Part shown: piece after piece, positions 42,806 through 53,565 of the stretch | How the letters are laid out: each line of letters begins with the position of its first letter | Position numbering within the stretch: position 1 is the first letter of the stretch | Source: Leguminivora glycinivorella | Taxonomy: Eukaryota > Arthropoda > Insecta > Lepidoptera > Tortricidae | NCBI RefSeq assembly: GCF_023078275.1 | Contig: NC_062983.1 | Coordinates: 8,735,001 to 8,799,000, forward strand | Direction: 5' to 3' | DNA length: 64,000 bases | The notes under the pieces: model-generated | The model's database searches: none | Told to the model about the DNA's origin: nothing | Seen by the model: the letters and a program-made list of their open reading frames with translations, nothing else | Translations under genes and position numbers: made by a program

Positions 42806-43210
42806 ATCATCATTTCAGGCTTCCCTTCGTGTACGCCACTTATCCCGGTCCTGGGCTAATCTCATCCAGAAGTGCCCCGGAGTTTTTCGAATGTCGTCCA
42901 CCCAATGAGCTAACGGATGCCAGGCGCTTCTTACATTCGATAGCGGCCACCATTCGGTCAACATTTTGGTCCATCTGCCATCACTCTGCCTGGCAATATG
43001 CCCCGCCCAATTCCATTTGAGTTTGGAAATGACGTCACCCACGTCCCGCACCTTGGTGCGGCGTCGGATTTCGACATTCCTCACTCGATCTTGAAGCTTA
43101 ATGCCGAGTATGGTGCGCTCCATCGCTCTCTGCGCTACCCGTAGCGTAGGTATCTTATGCACAGCCTTTTTAGTGAGCGTCCATGTCTCGGCACCGTATG
43201 TATTTACACT
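42806..43210 (-). mobile_element. RTE-like LINE C-terminal fragment
   Basis: Minus-strand translation gives LRVAQRAMERTILGIKLQDR, VRNVEIRRRTKVRDVGDVIS, KLKWNWAGHIARQSDGRWTK and WMRLAQDRDKWRTRREA, the standard C-terminal block of RTE-type elements. Its 3' end (CATCATCATCATTTCAGGC on the + strand) is a trinucleotide tail. It is 5'-truncated at about 43205. Confidence 0.9.
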
Positions 43211-43308
43211 TACTTACAGTGTAGTTATATACCGGGTCTCCCTAAAACCAACGCAAAAACGAAAATGGGTTTTAGGGACAGCCTGTATACGGGGGCGCTA
43301 TACGGCCC

Positions 43309-43472
43309 AGACCCCATAGCCGAACGGCATTTCTACGACGCGAAACGAAAACGAAACGCCGCGAAAGGTAAGTCTGGCTCTGTCGCGCCAATACGCAAGA
43401 GCGATAGAGATAGATATCTACGAGTGTTTCGTTTCGTGAGCGTTTGTGCATTCGGCTACGCACGCTGGCAGG
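43309..43472. repeat. TAGCCGAATGGCAT foldback MITE
   Basis: CCCCATAGCCGAACGGCATT, CTGGCTCTGTCGCGCCAATA, GAGCGTTTGTGCATTCGGCT. Confidence 0.85.
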
Positions 43473-44723
43473 AAATGATGGTGTCAGTCATGGAAATGAA
43501 GCGCCGCTCAGAGCAAACTTAAATGGAAAGCGAACGTTCACGAATACTGACAGACGTAACATACATGTACTTATATGCTGGCTGATTTGAAGTCAATACT
43601 GTTCAAGTGAATTTGAATTTGGAAGAAAAAATCTTATAAGGTGCAGTAGGGTATTTCCGAATGATTTTTGCACTAGTTGATAAGGTGTACTATGTGTTTC
43701 CACGAACCAGTCAATGTAGCAAAGTTTTTAGACGGAAATAGTGAATAACACACTTACTAGATGGAATAGCCTAACAATCGATTACAGAATTTTTCATAAA
43801 TAATGTAATTTTTTTTAAATACAAGCATTTCAAATCTAGTTTGTTTTTTCGTTGCAAACGTGCAATTCCGAATTGGTTCGGGTAAATCCGAATACACTTG
43901 AAAACGAGTTTTACGTGTATGTCGCATAAGAAACATATTACTTTTTTGATTGAAATTACCCTCCCTGCTCTTTTTACTCAATTAGGCGTATAGGAGTACT
44001 TATACGTGTGTTTGTCAAGCTTTTATTTCGGATTTACCCGATCAGGAATCTGTGGTACTCAAACTTTAATGACACTTGCAAAGAGGACAAAAAAAATGTT
44101 GCCGCTTGAAATGCCAGGAATCGAGGAAACAGTCTTATATAATAAGTACGTATGAAAATGAAATCTTTATTTTTTTATCCAATCGATTTCATTTATATCA
44201 ACCATCAATAGTTTCCTAGGGTTCGACTTATGATAATGTACCTACTTAATAAAAATCCACATATTAAAGGCTTAGAAGGCAAATGTACATATTTTAGAAT
44301 CGTTATATCCGAATTACAAAAGAACTTAATTTTGTTTGTTTGAGAACCACTGGCTGTTACTTTGAGAAAACAAGGTCGGGTAATTCCGGAACACTTTGTG
44401 ACACGGAATTCCCCACTTCGGGTAAATCTGAAAATGTAATAAAACTCAAGCTAGAATAGTTTAAGCCGATTTAAAATGGCTAAAAAACGAAGATCTCTCA
44501 AACACAAAAGCAGTCAATTCATTTCCTCATCAAATTACAGAGTTAGCGATGGTCGTCTAATTCCGAATGTCAAAAAAGCGGGAATTTTTCACTCGCTCAC
44601 TAATCTGATGCGCCACACGCGTAGTTTCGCCGCTAGCGTCTCGAGCCAACTTACGCGGGGAGGGAGATACATGAACGTCATAGGATGTGTTTTTATATTA
44701 AAGGAAAAAATGGAAAAATTGAC

Positions 44724-44795
44724 GCTTCCGGCGGGACTTGAACCCGCATCATTTGCAATCCGTGCAAGGCTCTTAACCAATTGAGCTACGGAAGC
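44724..44795 (-). pseudogene. tRNA-like sequence in left arm
   Basis: Reverse complement of the unit at 45244-45315, with the same A- and B-box-like blocks and no U33 in the drawn anticodon loop. Confidence 0.6.
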
Positions 44796-45243
44796 CACGC
44801 CGGACATCGCAAATCCTTCCATGCCTTTCCTTATGTACACACGTCTTGGGGTGACGTCTAGCGCCATCTACCGACAGACTATTACATCTTGTAACGGCAC
44901 TGGAGTCTCAAGTTATATTGAGAATTCACCAGTAACAATGTGCTAACCCATACTAAATTTATTTTTAACAAGCAGAAACGTCTGCTAACGAAGCGTCTGG
45001 AAGCGTAAATTTTTCCATTTTTTCCTTTAATATAAAAATGTTTAGAATCGTTAGCAGACGTTTCTGCTTGTTAAAAATAAATTTAGTATGGGTTAGCACA
45101 TTGTTACTGGTGAATTCTCAATATAACTTGAGACTCCAGTGCCGTTACAAGATGTAATAGTCTGTCGGTAGATGGCGCTAGACGTCACCCCAAGACGTGT
45201 GTACATAAGGAAAGGCATGGAAGGATTTGCGATGTCCGGCGTG

Positions 45244-45315
45244 GCTTCCGTAGCTCAATTGGTTAAGAGCCTTGCACGGATTGCAAATGATGCGGGTTCA
45301 AGTCCCGCCGGAAGC
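45244..45315 (+). pseudogene. tRNA-like sequence in right arm
   Basis: GCTTCCGTAGCTCAATTGG to CAAGTCCCGCCGGAAGC, 72 nt, differing from 5372-5443 by one base in the region before the anticodon stem (GAGCC against GAGTC). The acceptor and T arms pair fully. The anticodon arm is irregular. Confidence 0.6.
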
Positions 45316-45490
45316 GTAAATTTTTCCATTTTTTCCTTTAATATAAAAATGTTTAGAATCGTTAGCAGACGTTTCTGCTTGTTAAAAATAAATATAGGAT
45401 GTGTTGGCAGAGCAAATAATGTAGCCGCGATTAGTAGATATTAGTAATTTTCGGAATATCCCGAATTTCGGAATTAGCCGAGTAAACCTT

Positions 45491-45774
45491 ATAGGAATAA
45501 GAAGAGTCAGTCTAAGACAGTTGACAACGATCTTGACAGCCTCACCGCCGGTGCTAATCGTATTTCAAACGTCAAATTTCAATGAACTTGTGACGTTGCT
45601 ATCAAAATCATTGCCAACTTACCTTGGTCTGACTCTAATCTTTATTTCATAATAAGTATAACTCAGTCTATTTAAAAAATAATATATTTTTGTATTTTAT
45701 CTATCCGTACTCATAGTAAAGTTATCGACGCAATTAGGTTTATATTCGTTACGGCCCAGCATTCATTTAACACG
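45491..45774. other. Intron sequence, weak foldback
   Basis: AGAGTCAGTCTAAGACAGTTG (about 45505) and CCAACTTACCTTGGTCTGACTC (about 45615) pair loosely, a degraded MITE. Confidence 0.4.
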
Positions 45775-46188
45775 GAAACACGTGTTTTGTCCTTTAATAC
45801 CAGCGGGTAAAAACGCATTTTATCCACTAGTGGGTAAAGTAATTTCACCTTGAATAAAGTCTAATTAATTGCTTTAAAATTGATAAAAGTAGGTGAATCT
45901 AGTAATAAAGATGATTTATTACCTGTGGAACTAGGTACTGGAAGCAGTGATAAACGCACTTTTTGTGTTGTAGTTTCCTCGCTATAGTGAGGGGAAAAGT
46001 TTTGTGTTACACTCGGGTGCAAATGTATTTTACTTCTCGTGTGTTAAAAAACTCGCAAGTTCAGGATTCTATTCTCAAACCACTCGCTTCGCTCGTGGAT
46101 CAACTATAGAATCCTTTCACTTGCTCGTTTTTCAATTCCACACTCGGCGTTAAAATACAACTTTGCCCCCTTGTATAACAAATAACTA
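45775..46188 (-). repeat. GGGGGCAAAG MITE family, copy 2
   Basis: Reverse complement of the element at 55924 over its length, from ACACGTGTTTTGTCCTTTAA to GCCCCCTTGTATAACAAATA. Confidence 0.88.
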
Positions 46189-46420
46189 TTTCAGTGCAGG
46201 TGTTTTTTTTCCGCACTAGTGCGAGAAGTGGTTCATTATATGTCAGGTCGAAACTTCGGATGGCCATCTACTGAAAAATGTCGTACGATACACGTGCGAA
46301 AAGGAAATTCGTAACTCGTGTCGATTTAAAACACTCCATTTGGTCGTGTTTTAATTTATCGCCACTCGTTTCGAACTTCCTTTTTTTCGCACTTGTATTA
46401 GTCCGAGAAGTGGAATGTTC
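46189..46420. repeat. CACTAGTGCGAGAAGTGG MITE
   Basis: ATTTCAGTGCAGGTG to TTTTTTTCGCACTTGTATTA, the same family as 34727. It directly abuts the preceding MITE. Confidence 0.82.
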
Positions 46421-46869
46421 TCAAATAAAATTGAAATAACATTTAAGCTAAGCAGAAAAAATACCTATCAACAAACTTTTAGCACTTCCTATCGTACTGT
46501 GTTCTTACTTTACCTAAAAAATAAACGTCTTTCAGACTTCCGTTCCATACTTCTAGCACTTCGCTTATAGTCTTTCTAAAACACTCCTTTTGTTTTTTCC
46601 CTGCGTGCGAAAAGGTCTCAGAATGGTCTCAGATTTACCTTTTAGTAACAGATGGTCTGGGAGGGTAATAAATTGAAGAGCTGCTCAAATTTATTACAGG
46701 GCAATAAAGAAGAATAGGCGATAAGTTGTATTTCCAACACTTTCAGTACGTAGCAAATTATAAAGGTTGCACGCAGAAAAAAAATATCTTGTATATTTAT
46801 TTATGATGGTATTCAAGGCAATCAAGCAGCCAAATCTCATAGCAGGCAATTATCGATACATGGAGTCAT
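46421..46869. other. Intron sequence, no recognised feature
   Basis: No open frame or repeat recognised before the satellite. Confidence 0.4.
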
Positions 46870-47383
46870 CCATGCCCAATCCCAATCCCAATCCCAATCC
46901 CAATCCCAATCCCAATCCCAATCCCAATCCCAATCCCAATCCCAATCCAATCCCAATCCCAATCCCAATCCTATCCCTATCCCTATCCCTATCCTATCCC
47001 TATCCTATCCTATCCTATCCCTATCCCTATCCTATCCTATCCTATCCCTATCCCTTATCCCTATCCCTATCCCTATCCTATCCCTATCCCTATCCCTATC
47101 CCTATCCCTATCCCTATCCCTATCCCTATCCCTATCCCTCCCAATCCCAATCCCAATCCCAATCCTAATCCTAATCCCAATCCCAATCCCAATCCCAATC
47201 CCTATCCCTATCCCTATCCTATCCCTATCCCTATCCCTATCCCTATCCCTATCCCTATCCCTATCCCTATCCCTATCCCTATCCCTATCCCTATCCTATC
47301 CCTATCCCTATCCCTATCCCTATCCTATCCCTATCCCTATCCCTATCCCTATCCCTATCCCTATCCCTATCCCTATCCCTAAT
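46870..47383. repeat. Hexamer satellite (CCCAAT)n / (CCCTAT)n
   Basis: About 510 bp of uninterrupted CCCAAT then CCCTAT blocks, alternating twice, with occasional 5-base slips (CCTAT). On the minus strand this is GGGATT/GGGATA with dozens of GGG runs, favourable for G-quadruplexes. The Pro-Asn and Tyr-Pro open frames through it are only the repeat read as codons. Confidence 0.95.
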
Positions 47384-47438
47384 TACGTTACACAGATTTA
47401 ATGATTAGTGACTCCGCCTAACTCTTGTCACAACATGT

Positions 47439-47889
47439 ATTGTCACTAGGGATGTACCGACTAGTCGGGAAAGCCGACTATCCGGCCACTTTTGTAGTCG
47501 GCGATTAGTAAAACAGTACAAAGATAAATCAACAGATGATGTGGTTGTATTATGTACCTATTTGTTATGCCTTTCTTAGTCAAAACAACAAATATCAGTC
47601 ATCACAGAAACTTAGGACTATCAACTTCATAGGTAGGATCACTAATTCACTACCTGCGCCAAACCGGTTGTTAAAAATAGAAAATGTACATAAATATTCT
47701 CATAGACTTTTGAACCTGTAAAAAAACATGAAAAGCGCGAACGAAGGACCAAAGACGACATTCAAATTGTCAATTTAGTCGAAAAAACTGTCTTGGCCGA
47801 CTAGCCGACTAATCGGCCACCCTAGTGCCGACTAGTCGGTAGTCGGCCTAGTCGGCCAAATCAATAGTTGGTACATCCCTAATTGTCAC
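47439..47889. mobile_element. hAT-type MITE with 8-bp TSD
   Basis: The element at 47447-47881 (435 bp) has ends TAGGGATGTACCGACTAG and AGTTGGTACATCCCTA. Perfect ATTGTCAC lies at 47439-47446 and 47882-47889. The subterminal zones are dense with GACTAGTCGG and TCGGCCGACTA-type repeats. Confidence 0.92.
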
Positions 47890-47949
47890 ATTATATTGCG
47901 TCTCGCCTTAAACGTGTGACGTAATCAATGGTGATTCCTAATTCCTAAT

Positions 47950-48080
47950 ACCAGTGGCCCATTTCTCAAAACTGAAAGATGCAAGTGACAAGCGGAAGTC
48001 TCTTTCCAACTTGTCGTATTAGACATTGACTACCACTTGTAAATTGTAACTTGTAGCTTCGAGAAATGGGCCCCAGAGGT
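47950..48080. repeat. Foldback MITE
   Basis: GTGGCCCATTTCTCAAAACT and GCTTCGAGAAATGGGCCCC pair as ends. ACTTGTAAATTGTAACTTGTAG lies inside. Confidence 0.75.
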
Positions 48081-48283
48081 GTTTTAAGGCTTTCCGAATT
48101 TCTTTTGTTGACAATTGGAAGGCCTCATTGGTTCGGAGACGTCCCGAGCGGCAATATGCAAGATTACAAAATTATTTAAATATTTAATTAAAATTATTTT
48201 CTTAATCGCGAGAATGTTGGTAGATTATCGCAGCAAATTTAATAATTTGACAAAATATTAATTTGACAATATTTAACAAAGTA

Positions 48284-48430
48284 AAAAAGGTGCATTAGGG
48301 TAATTCCGAATGGCAGAAATGTTCGGGAAATTTCTAAAGGGGAATCTTGATATGATGGAAATAATGGTGAGGTTTATGCGACTTTCGAAATTAGACGACT
48401 TTCAGAATTACCTTAATGCACCTTATTTAG
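48284..48430. repeat. Small foldback with GGTAATTCCGAAT ends
   Basis: AAAAGGTGCATTAGGGTAAT at the left, GAATTACCTTAATGCACCTT at the right. Confidence 0.8.
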
Positions 48431-48713
48431 TTTCCAAACTGAAATAATAAAATTATTGCATTATAGTGATAAATAATTTCGAATGTCCATTTAGCTCGGG
48501 GCAAAAATATAGAGTAGAATAAGTACAGCATAAAATATAAATTTTAAACAAACCAACACAGCATTTTAGATACTTATTCAAAAGGTTTATATTGTAGTAA
48601 ACCCTCGTTCCATTTGAGAGATAACGACTGGGATTTTGCTTCCAAACGAGCCGTGACAAACCGATGGCCACGTATTCTCATTTACGCGAGATTGTGGGCT
48701 AGTCCTATTCTCT

Positions 48714-48856
48714 AACCCACTTATTCATAAAAAAGTTACTGGACTGATAAAGTGTTTTGACCTTTTCTTACAAATACATAAGTAAACAAGACGGAAAGGG
48801 ATAAATCCTTTTTAAATAATCAGTTCAGTAACTTTTTTTTATGAATAAAGGGTAAG
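48714..48856. repeat. Foldback MITE
   Basis: AACCCACTTATTCATAAAAA and GTTACTGGACTGAT are mirrored by ATCAGTTCAGTAAC and TTATGAATAAAGGGTAAG. Confidence 0.78.
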
Positions 48857-49346
48857 TGACCAATGTAATGTGACCTCAAGTTCCGTAATTAGGAAATGAA
48901 ACGATCATAGATATAGGAAGTAGCATAATCATCAACTTCACACACCTGTAGATTTACAATCAAGCCACCAACGCTCGACTTAGTATTGTAATAAGACCCT
49001 TGTTTGATATCCTTACAAGTTGAGACACTATTTAATACTCTCCGGGATTTCGTTCCAAGTTCGCAACTAAACTATTTGATTAATAAAACCTTAGGTATTG
49101 CGTATAGCTTTAATTGTATCTGAATATTTTATATGGCGATTCGTAGGTACCAACTCTAAAAGGACTTTTTATTGAGTTATCCAAATATTCCAACTCTATA
49201 AATATGATTATCGAAGTCTTTGTACCCCGAAATTCTCGCAATTTCCAAGCGTGACTGAATTTCCAATGGTATTGCTATTTGCTCGTACCTGTACCTAAAA
49301 GGCTTTTCGTTTAGTCAAACATTGTCTAGTGCTTATACAACACAAT
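48857..49346. other. Intron sequence, no recognised feature
   Basis: Nothing recognised. Confidence 0.4.
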
Positions 49347-49872
49347 TATACCGGGTGGGCTTAAATTAAAATTAAACTAGGCTATGTTCCTTAAGCTGTC
49401 CATCTTTTGTTCAGTGACTTTAAAAATTATAACATACTAGCTTTTTCCCGCGGCTTCGCTCGCGTTAGAAAGAGACAAACAGTAGCCTATATCGTTCTCC
49501 ATCCCTTCAACTATCTCCACTTAAAAATACACAATTATACAATTCGTCAAAAATATACAATTCGTCGCTCCGTTTTGCCGTGAAAGACGGACAAACAAAC
49601 AGACACACACACTTCCTCCCATTTATAATATTAGTATGGATTATGGTTGTCATTGACGTTGTCTGCCATGATTTAAAAGTAATAAAATTCGCATTATTCG
49701 CAATGCATTACCCCTTAAGAAAATCTTTCAAGGGTGATAAAATCAAAATACAAGTTATTTTTTAAGTCTTAAAAGTCGCTCTACAAAATGTTGGTTATTT
49801 TAAAGAATATATAGGCTAGGTTTCCACTGTTAAATTTTTTGTTTTGATTACAGGGCCCACCCGGTATAATCA
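49347..49872. repeat. TIR element TATACCGGGTGGGC with a nested Helitron
   Basis: TATACCGGGTGGGC at 49349 and GCCCACCCGGTATA at 49857 are exact inverted ends. The interior (TAGGCTATGTTCCTTAAGCT; ATATAGGCTAGGTTTCCACT) is partly inverted too. The Helitron at 49437-49640 lies inside. Confidence 0.75.
49437..49640 (-). mobile_element. Lep1-type Helitron nested in a TIR element
   Basis: On the minus strand TCCATACTAATATTATAAAT to GCCGCGGGAAAAAGCTAG, inserted exactly between A and T. It contains a short internal duplication ACAATTCGTCAAAAATATACAA-like near 49545. Confidence 0.9.
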
Positions 49873-50645
49873 ATATTTTATTACTTACCTATAATACCTA
49901 CGTTTTTCTTGTGTTGCTACAATAGCCTAGGAACCATCCGGTCTTGCTACTACTGGGAAAATAACTTAATTCTATAACAGTACTTTTTATGTCACCAAAA
50001 ATTAAGTTTGGTAATTTGAAATAGTTTTTTTAGTTAAGCCACCAAAATTTGTGACAAAAAACGTATAATAGAATTAAAAAATATTATTTTAATTCACTAA
50101 AAATCAGGCGAAAATGGAATCAGGACTTTTGTTTTAAATTCGACTACTTTAATTTATGACCTTTATAACACATTAAGAAACCACCTATTTTTGTGAATGA
50201 TACTTCGTAGTAGCAAAAAGCGGACTAATTAAATCAGTTATGACACAAGCAATAAAAGGACAAGTGAAGTTATGGTTGTTTTGTATATACATTATGTGTT
50301 GAAAGACTATGAAAACTGAAACCACCCCAAAAACAATACGGATGTTCAATATTTTACTAGCTCGGAATAACATTCACGGCAAAAATTACATAAGCAAAAA
50401 AATTGGAACAGACTTTTCGTTAGGATCATAATAAAGAAGAATAAAAATTAATCCACCTTTAAATGCTCGCCAAGAAGCGCTAAAACCACATACGTACGTA
50501 CTGAAATAAGTATTTTCATATTCTTCTTACCTACAAACTCTCTACCATTGACGATGTAATTTCCTGCATTATTTCAAAAGTGACTCATGTGTTCAACCGC
50601 ATTTTCATTACATCATGGTATAATAATATATTTCGTCACCACTAC
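49873..50645. other. Intron sequence, no recognised feature
   Basis: AT-rich, no open frame or repeat recognised. Confidence 0.4.
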
Positions 50646-50732
50646 TATCGCTTAAATAGCTCAGGTTGTACTAGCGTAACGTAAAATGACGGACGGTCCT
50701 GATGTCGTGGGTTCGATTCCCGGCAGTTGAAA
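50646..50732 (+). repeat. tRNA-like SINE head
   Basis: ATAGCTCAGGTTGTACTAGC resembles an A-box arm. GTGGGTTCGATTCCCGGCAG is a good B-box arm. A T-rich tail follows. No full SINE body is recognised. Confidence 0.5.
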
Positions 50733-51130
50733 TGAACTTTTTTTGGTTTTTATTTTTATTTTATTTTTCTTTTACCGCCTTTTTACCCCCTTTATTTAAA
50801 ATATTGTTTTTTTTTGTTGTATTATATAACATTTTATTTAATGCTGTGAGTAATTTAGGTACAGTCAAGATATTTAATTCCCTAGCCATTTTAAAATGTT
50901 ATTAGACACATGTAATGCAATAAGGTCGAAAACTGTATTTCAGTATTAGTATTGATTGAAGGTAACCTAAGGTTCAACATCGTTCCTCCCCGCAACCGCA
51001 ATACTCTGTCTTAGCTAACCATCGCTAGACGTTATGCCCTTACAATAAGGATTTAAATGTACAGTGACAGTTGTCCGGTATGACTCATAGATTTATATAT
51101 TATTATTAAGCTAGATTGAGTTGTTAGGCC
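50733..51130. other. Intron sequence, T-rich
   Basis: T-rich tail of the previous repeat, then unremarkable sequence. Confidence 0.4.
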
Positions 51131-51518
51131 AAAAAGTGTGTCCACATGAGAGGGTAAAGTTGGGGCTGGTGTCCCTCTCGCACTTATTGCCACTGTCAAA
51201 ATTATTTGAATGACGTCATCACTGTCATTATTTGGGGATACCAGTCAATATTCAAAGTTACTACCAAATCTACTAATACCGAATTAAAGGTTTTTTTTAA
51301 TTGCGCAAATCTTTGGTTTTATGGCTTCATAATAATGACTTACCAATTCGCTACAAGGTATTAATATCCTTGCCTCGATATAATACAAAAATCATTTAAG
51401 AAGTTTATTAACTTAGTTATCATACAGGTAAAATTGGTAAAAACACTACTACCTGGTCACACGTGCGAGAGGGACACCAGCCCCAACTTTGACCCTCTCA
51501 TGTGGATACACTTTTACT
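51131..51518. repeat. TIR element with 55-bp arms
   Basis: AAAAAGTGTGTCCACATGAG to GGCTGGTGTCCCTCTCGCAC at the left is mirrored by GTGCGAGAGGGACACCAGCC to CTCATGTGGATACACTTTT at the right. About 380 bp, non-coding interior. Confidence 0.88.
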
Positions 51519-51817
51519 ATCCTAATAAAAACGTTTGTCTGCACCGGTGATAAAGTTCAATTTATTATGGCAAAAAAAGTGTGAGCTCAGTCCCTATTGA
51601 AAGTCCATGGTATGACTCAATGAAAAATTGGCTAAATAGTAATCAGAAAACAAGCAAAAAGGGTAGAATATATTTCTATAAGTTATTTCGTTGGATTACA
51701 TTACAAAATGAATGTATAATACATTATAATACTCGTTGTAATTGTATAGATTTAAATAAATAATTTTATTAGTTCAAATTAATGACCGTCAAGGAACAAA
51801 AACTAATTGAGTCGCTA

Positions 51818-51955
51818 TTAGACCGTTTTCACATTATCCGATCCGATAACGGATGTCGGAAGGATATCAATAGATGAATCCAAGACTCCGCCTGTAATGT
51901 ATGGGATATCGGTCCGACATCCGATATCGGATCGGATAATGCGAAAACGCACTTA
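51818..51955. repeat. Foldback MITE
   Basis: CGTTTTCACATTATCCGATC and AACGGATGTCGGAAGGATAT are mirrored by ATATCGGTCCGACATCCGAT and GATCGGATAATGCGAAAACG. Confidence 0.85.
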
Positions 51956-52979
51956 GGTCTACATTTTACACTTTTGAAAACCAAGATTAATTAGAGTCAG
52001 TTGTATGGTCGGTATGTAGTGTAAATAAAAAGTCGAAAAGTAGTAGGTTCTTTCTATACTTTTTGCTATGTATTTTATATTTCAATAGGCAGGCTTTTGT
52101 ACCCATATTACAGTACTTTCAATATGTGCTATCCTATAATTAAATTCGGACACTCGCGTAGACACTTCTAATATTATTTGAATGGCATTACCAACATTAA
52201 ATCTCCTTTTGGAAATAAATTTTAAAGAATATCCCACTATCAGATCAGAGCCACTGGTATTTATTTTAAAACCTATAATAAATAAATCCGATTAACCTTT
52301 GGGTTGTCTGCTGTCGAATTTAATTATTTTCATAGAAAATATTTTAATTTGTATCCTTCCAGCTCGAGATTCTTGGAAGCCCTGTAAATTTTTCTTTGTG
52401 ACAACAAGATATGACATGTCAGGAAATTTACACATACTTACATACATTACATACATTTATTGTAATAAACGTAGTACAAGTGACCAAGATAAAGATGATA
52501 CAGTAGGGTATTTTTAAAGTTTATGTAATGAAGAAGTAAAATTGCGGCCTTTTTTAGGTATTTCTATTTATGGAATAAATTGGAAATATCTAATACCTAC
52601 ATACTTATTATATATTGGTAGCCGCTCCATTCGTTCAATATTCGTTCGCAATTCATTTTGACATTTAAGTCATTTGAGCATATTATGACAAAAGGTATTT
52701 TGATAAAGAGTTTTTAGTGTGTCGCAGTTCCATTTGCAATTTTGATACTTAGGTCTTTATACACTAAGTTGGTTATGGCATGAACGATTTTTTTCCTAAG
52801 CAGATAAGAAGTTAACGTTATTAGCATCAACAAGAATGTTATAAATGCAATTTAGACCCAGATTTTTAAAACATTTTTGTTATGAATTGTGCGTCCTTGT
52901 ATTTAATGTCATTGCAGTAGCTTGTACTTATCAACTTATAATATAAATAAAACATAAAAGAAATGAATTAAAAAAGCTG
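51956..52979. other. Intron sequence, no recognised feature
   Basis: AT-rich. A 72-codon frame at 52299 has no recognised family. Confidence 0.4.
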
Positions 52980-53095
52980 TAATATCTACGACCTACGTAT
53001 GCGACGACTGAGATTTGAACCCGTGACCTGTAGCTTGTAAGTCTAACGATAATCGCCGGGGCTATACCTGGCCGTGACATATGGGTCGAAATTAG
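52980..53095 (-). repeat. tRNA-like SINE head, antisense
   Basis: Minus strand CAGGTCACGGGTTCAAATCT is a B-box arm. GTCACGGCCAGGTATAGCCC lies at the 5' end. Body unclear. Confidence 0.5.
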
Positions 53096-53369
53096 ACTTT
53101 GCATAGCTTTCGCGTGTTTGTAACAAGCGTTGCTTCAACGATTCTGAAGAATGGAAGAATACATTTCACAAGATGACGGAGATCTGTCAAATGGTAGAAG
53201 AGAAAAACGTGAGATAGATGTATGTACTGACAAGTATATACTCTTTTCGACGACTGTCAAATCGCATGCCTAAAATAAATATGTAATTTTTTAAATTACT
53301 TTGGACTTTATTATCGGTGGGAAACGTCTGTTTTTAATCTACCTAAAATATTACTTATGTAGAAATAGG

Positions 53370-53565
53370 CATGTAATGAGGAGGAACACTCAAAGGATAC
53401 GACAGATGGCGCCACCCTATTAGTCCGTGAGACGTGAGAGCGAGAAGCTGATAATTATGTTTTTTTCTCTCTCTCACATATGAATGACAGTGACATGCCT
53501 AGACTCTTGCATAGGCGCCGCCTGGCGGGGTAAAATGTCAGTGTGCCTCCTCATTTACGTTAATC
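53370..53565. repeat. Foldback MITE
   Basis: GTAATGAGGAGGAACACTCA at the left, TGTCAGTGTGCCTCCTCATT at the right. ACAGATGGCGCCACCCT and AGGCGCCGCCTGGCGGGG are internal. Confidence 0.7.

Larger units (their letters stand above)
44680..45405 (+). mobile_element. tRNA-carrying foldback retroposon with 12-bp TSD, large copy
   Basis: The element at 44692-45393 (702 bp) is bounded by perfect 12-bp repeats ATAGGATGTGTT (44680-44691, 45394-45405). The left half is antisense: tRNA-like unit at 44724-44795, then spacer. The right half is sense: tail piece, spacer, tRNA-like unit at 45244-45315 and tail with GCAGACGTTTCTGC and an A-rich end. The arms, about 290 bp, would pair over almost their whole length. 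The plan (inverted leader, partial tail repeated before the complete unit) recalls the pseudo-LTR/inverted arrangement of Penelope-like elements, but no protein is present. Confidence 0.82.
43636..45490. repeat. Element with GGTAATTCCGAAT-type subterminal repeats, host of a tRNA retroposon
   Basis: Starts AAGGTGCAGTAGGGTATTTC and contains many variants of GGGTAAATCCGAAT in both orientations (about 43650, 43863, 44030, 44378, 44420, 44560, 45450, 45465). It probably ends near CGGAATTAGCCGAGTAAACC (about 45486). A small relative with clear inverted ends is at 48288-48425. A minus-strand-free basic frame (44476, MAKKRRSLKHKSSQFISS) is present but has no family. The tRNA retroposon 44692-45393 is inserted within. 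Confidence 0.5.

Noticed and set aside
46767..47168. Open frame of Pro-Asn, Pro-Ile and Tyr-Pro repeats
   Set aside because: It is only the CCCAAT/CCCTAT satellite read as codons; there is no protein support and similar frames exist throughout the tract.
46870..47383. Interstitial telomere
   Set aside because: The units are CCCAAT and CCCTAT, not CCTAA; lepidopteran telomeres are TTAGG.
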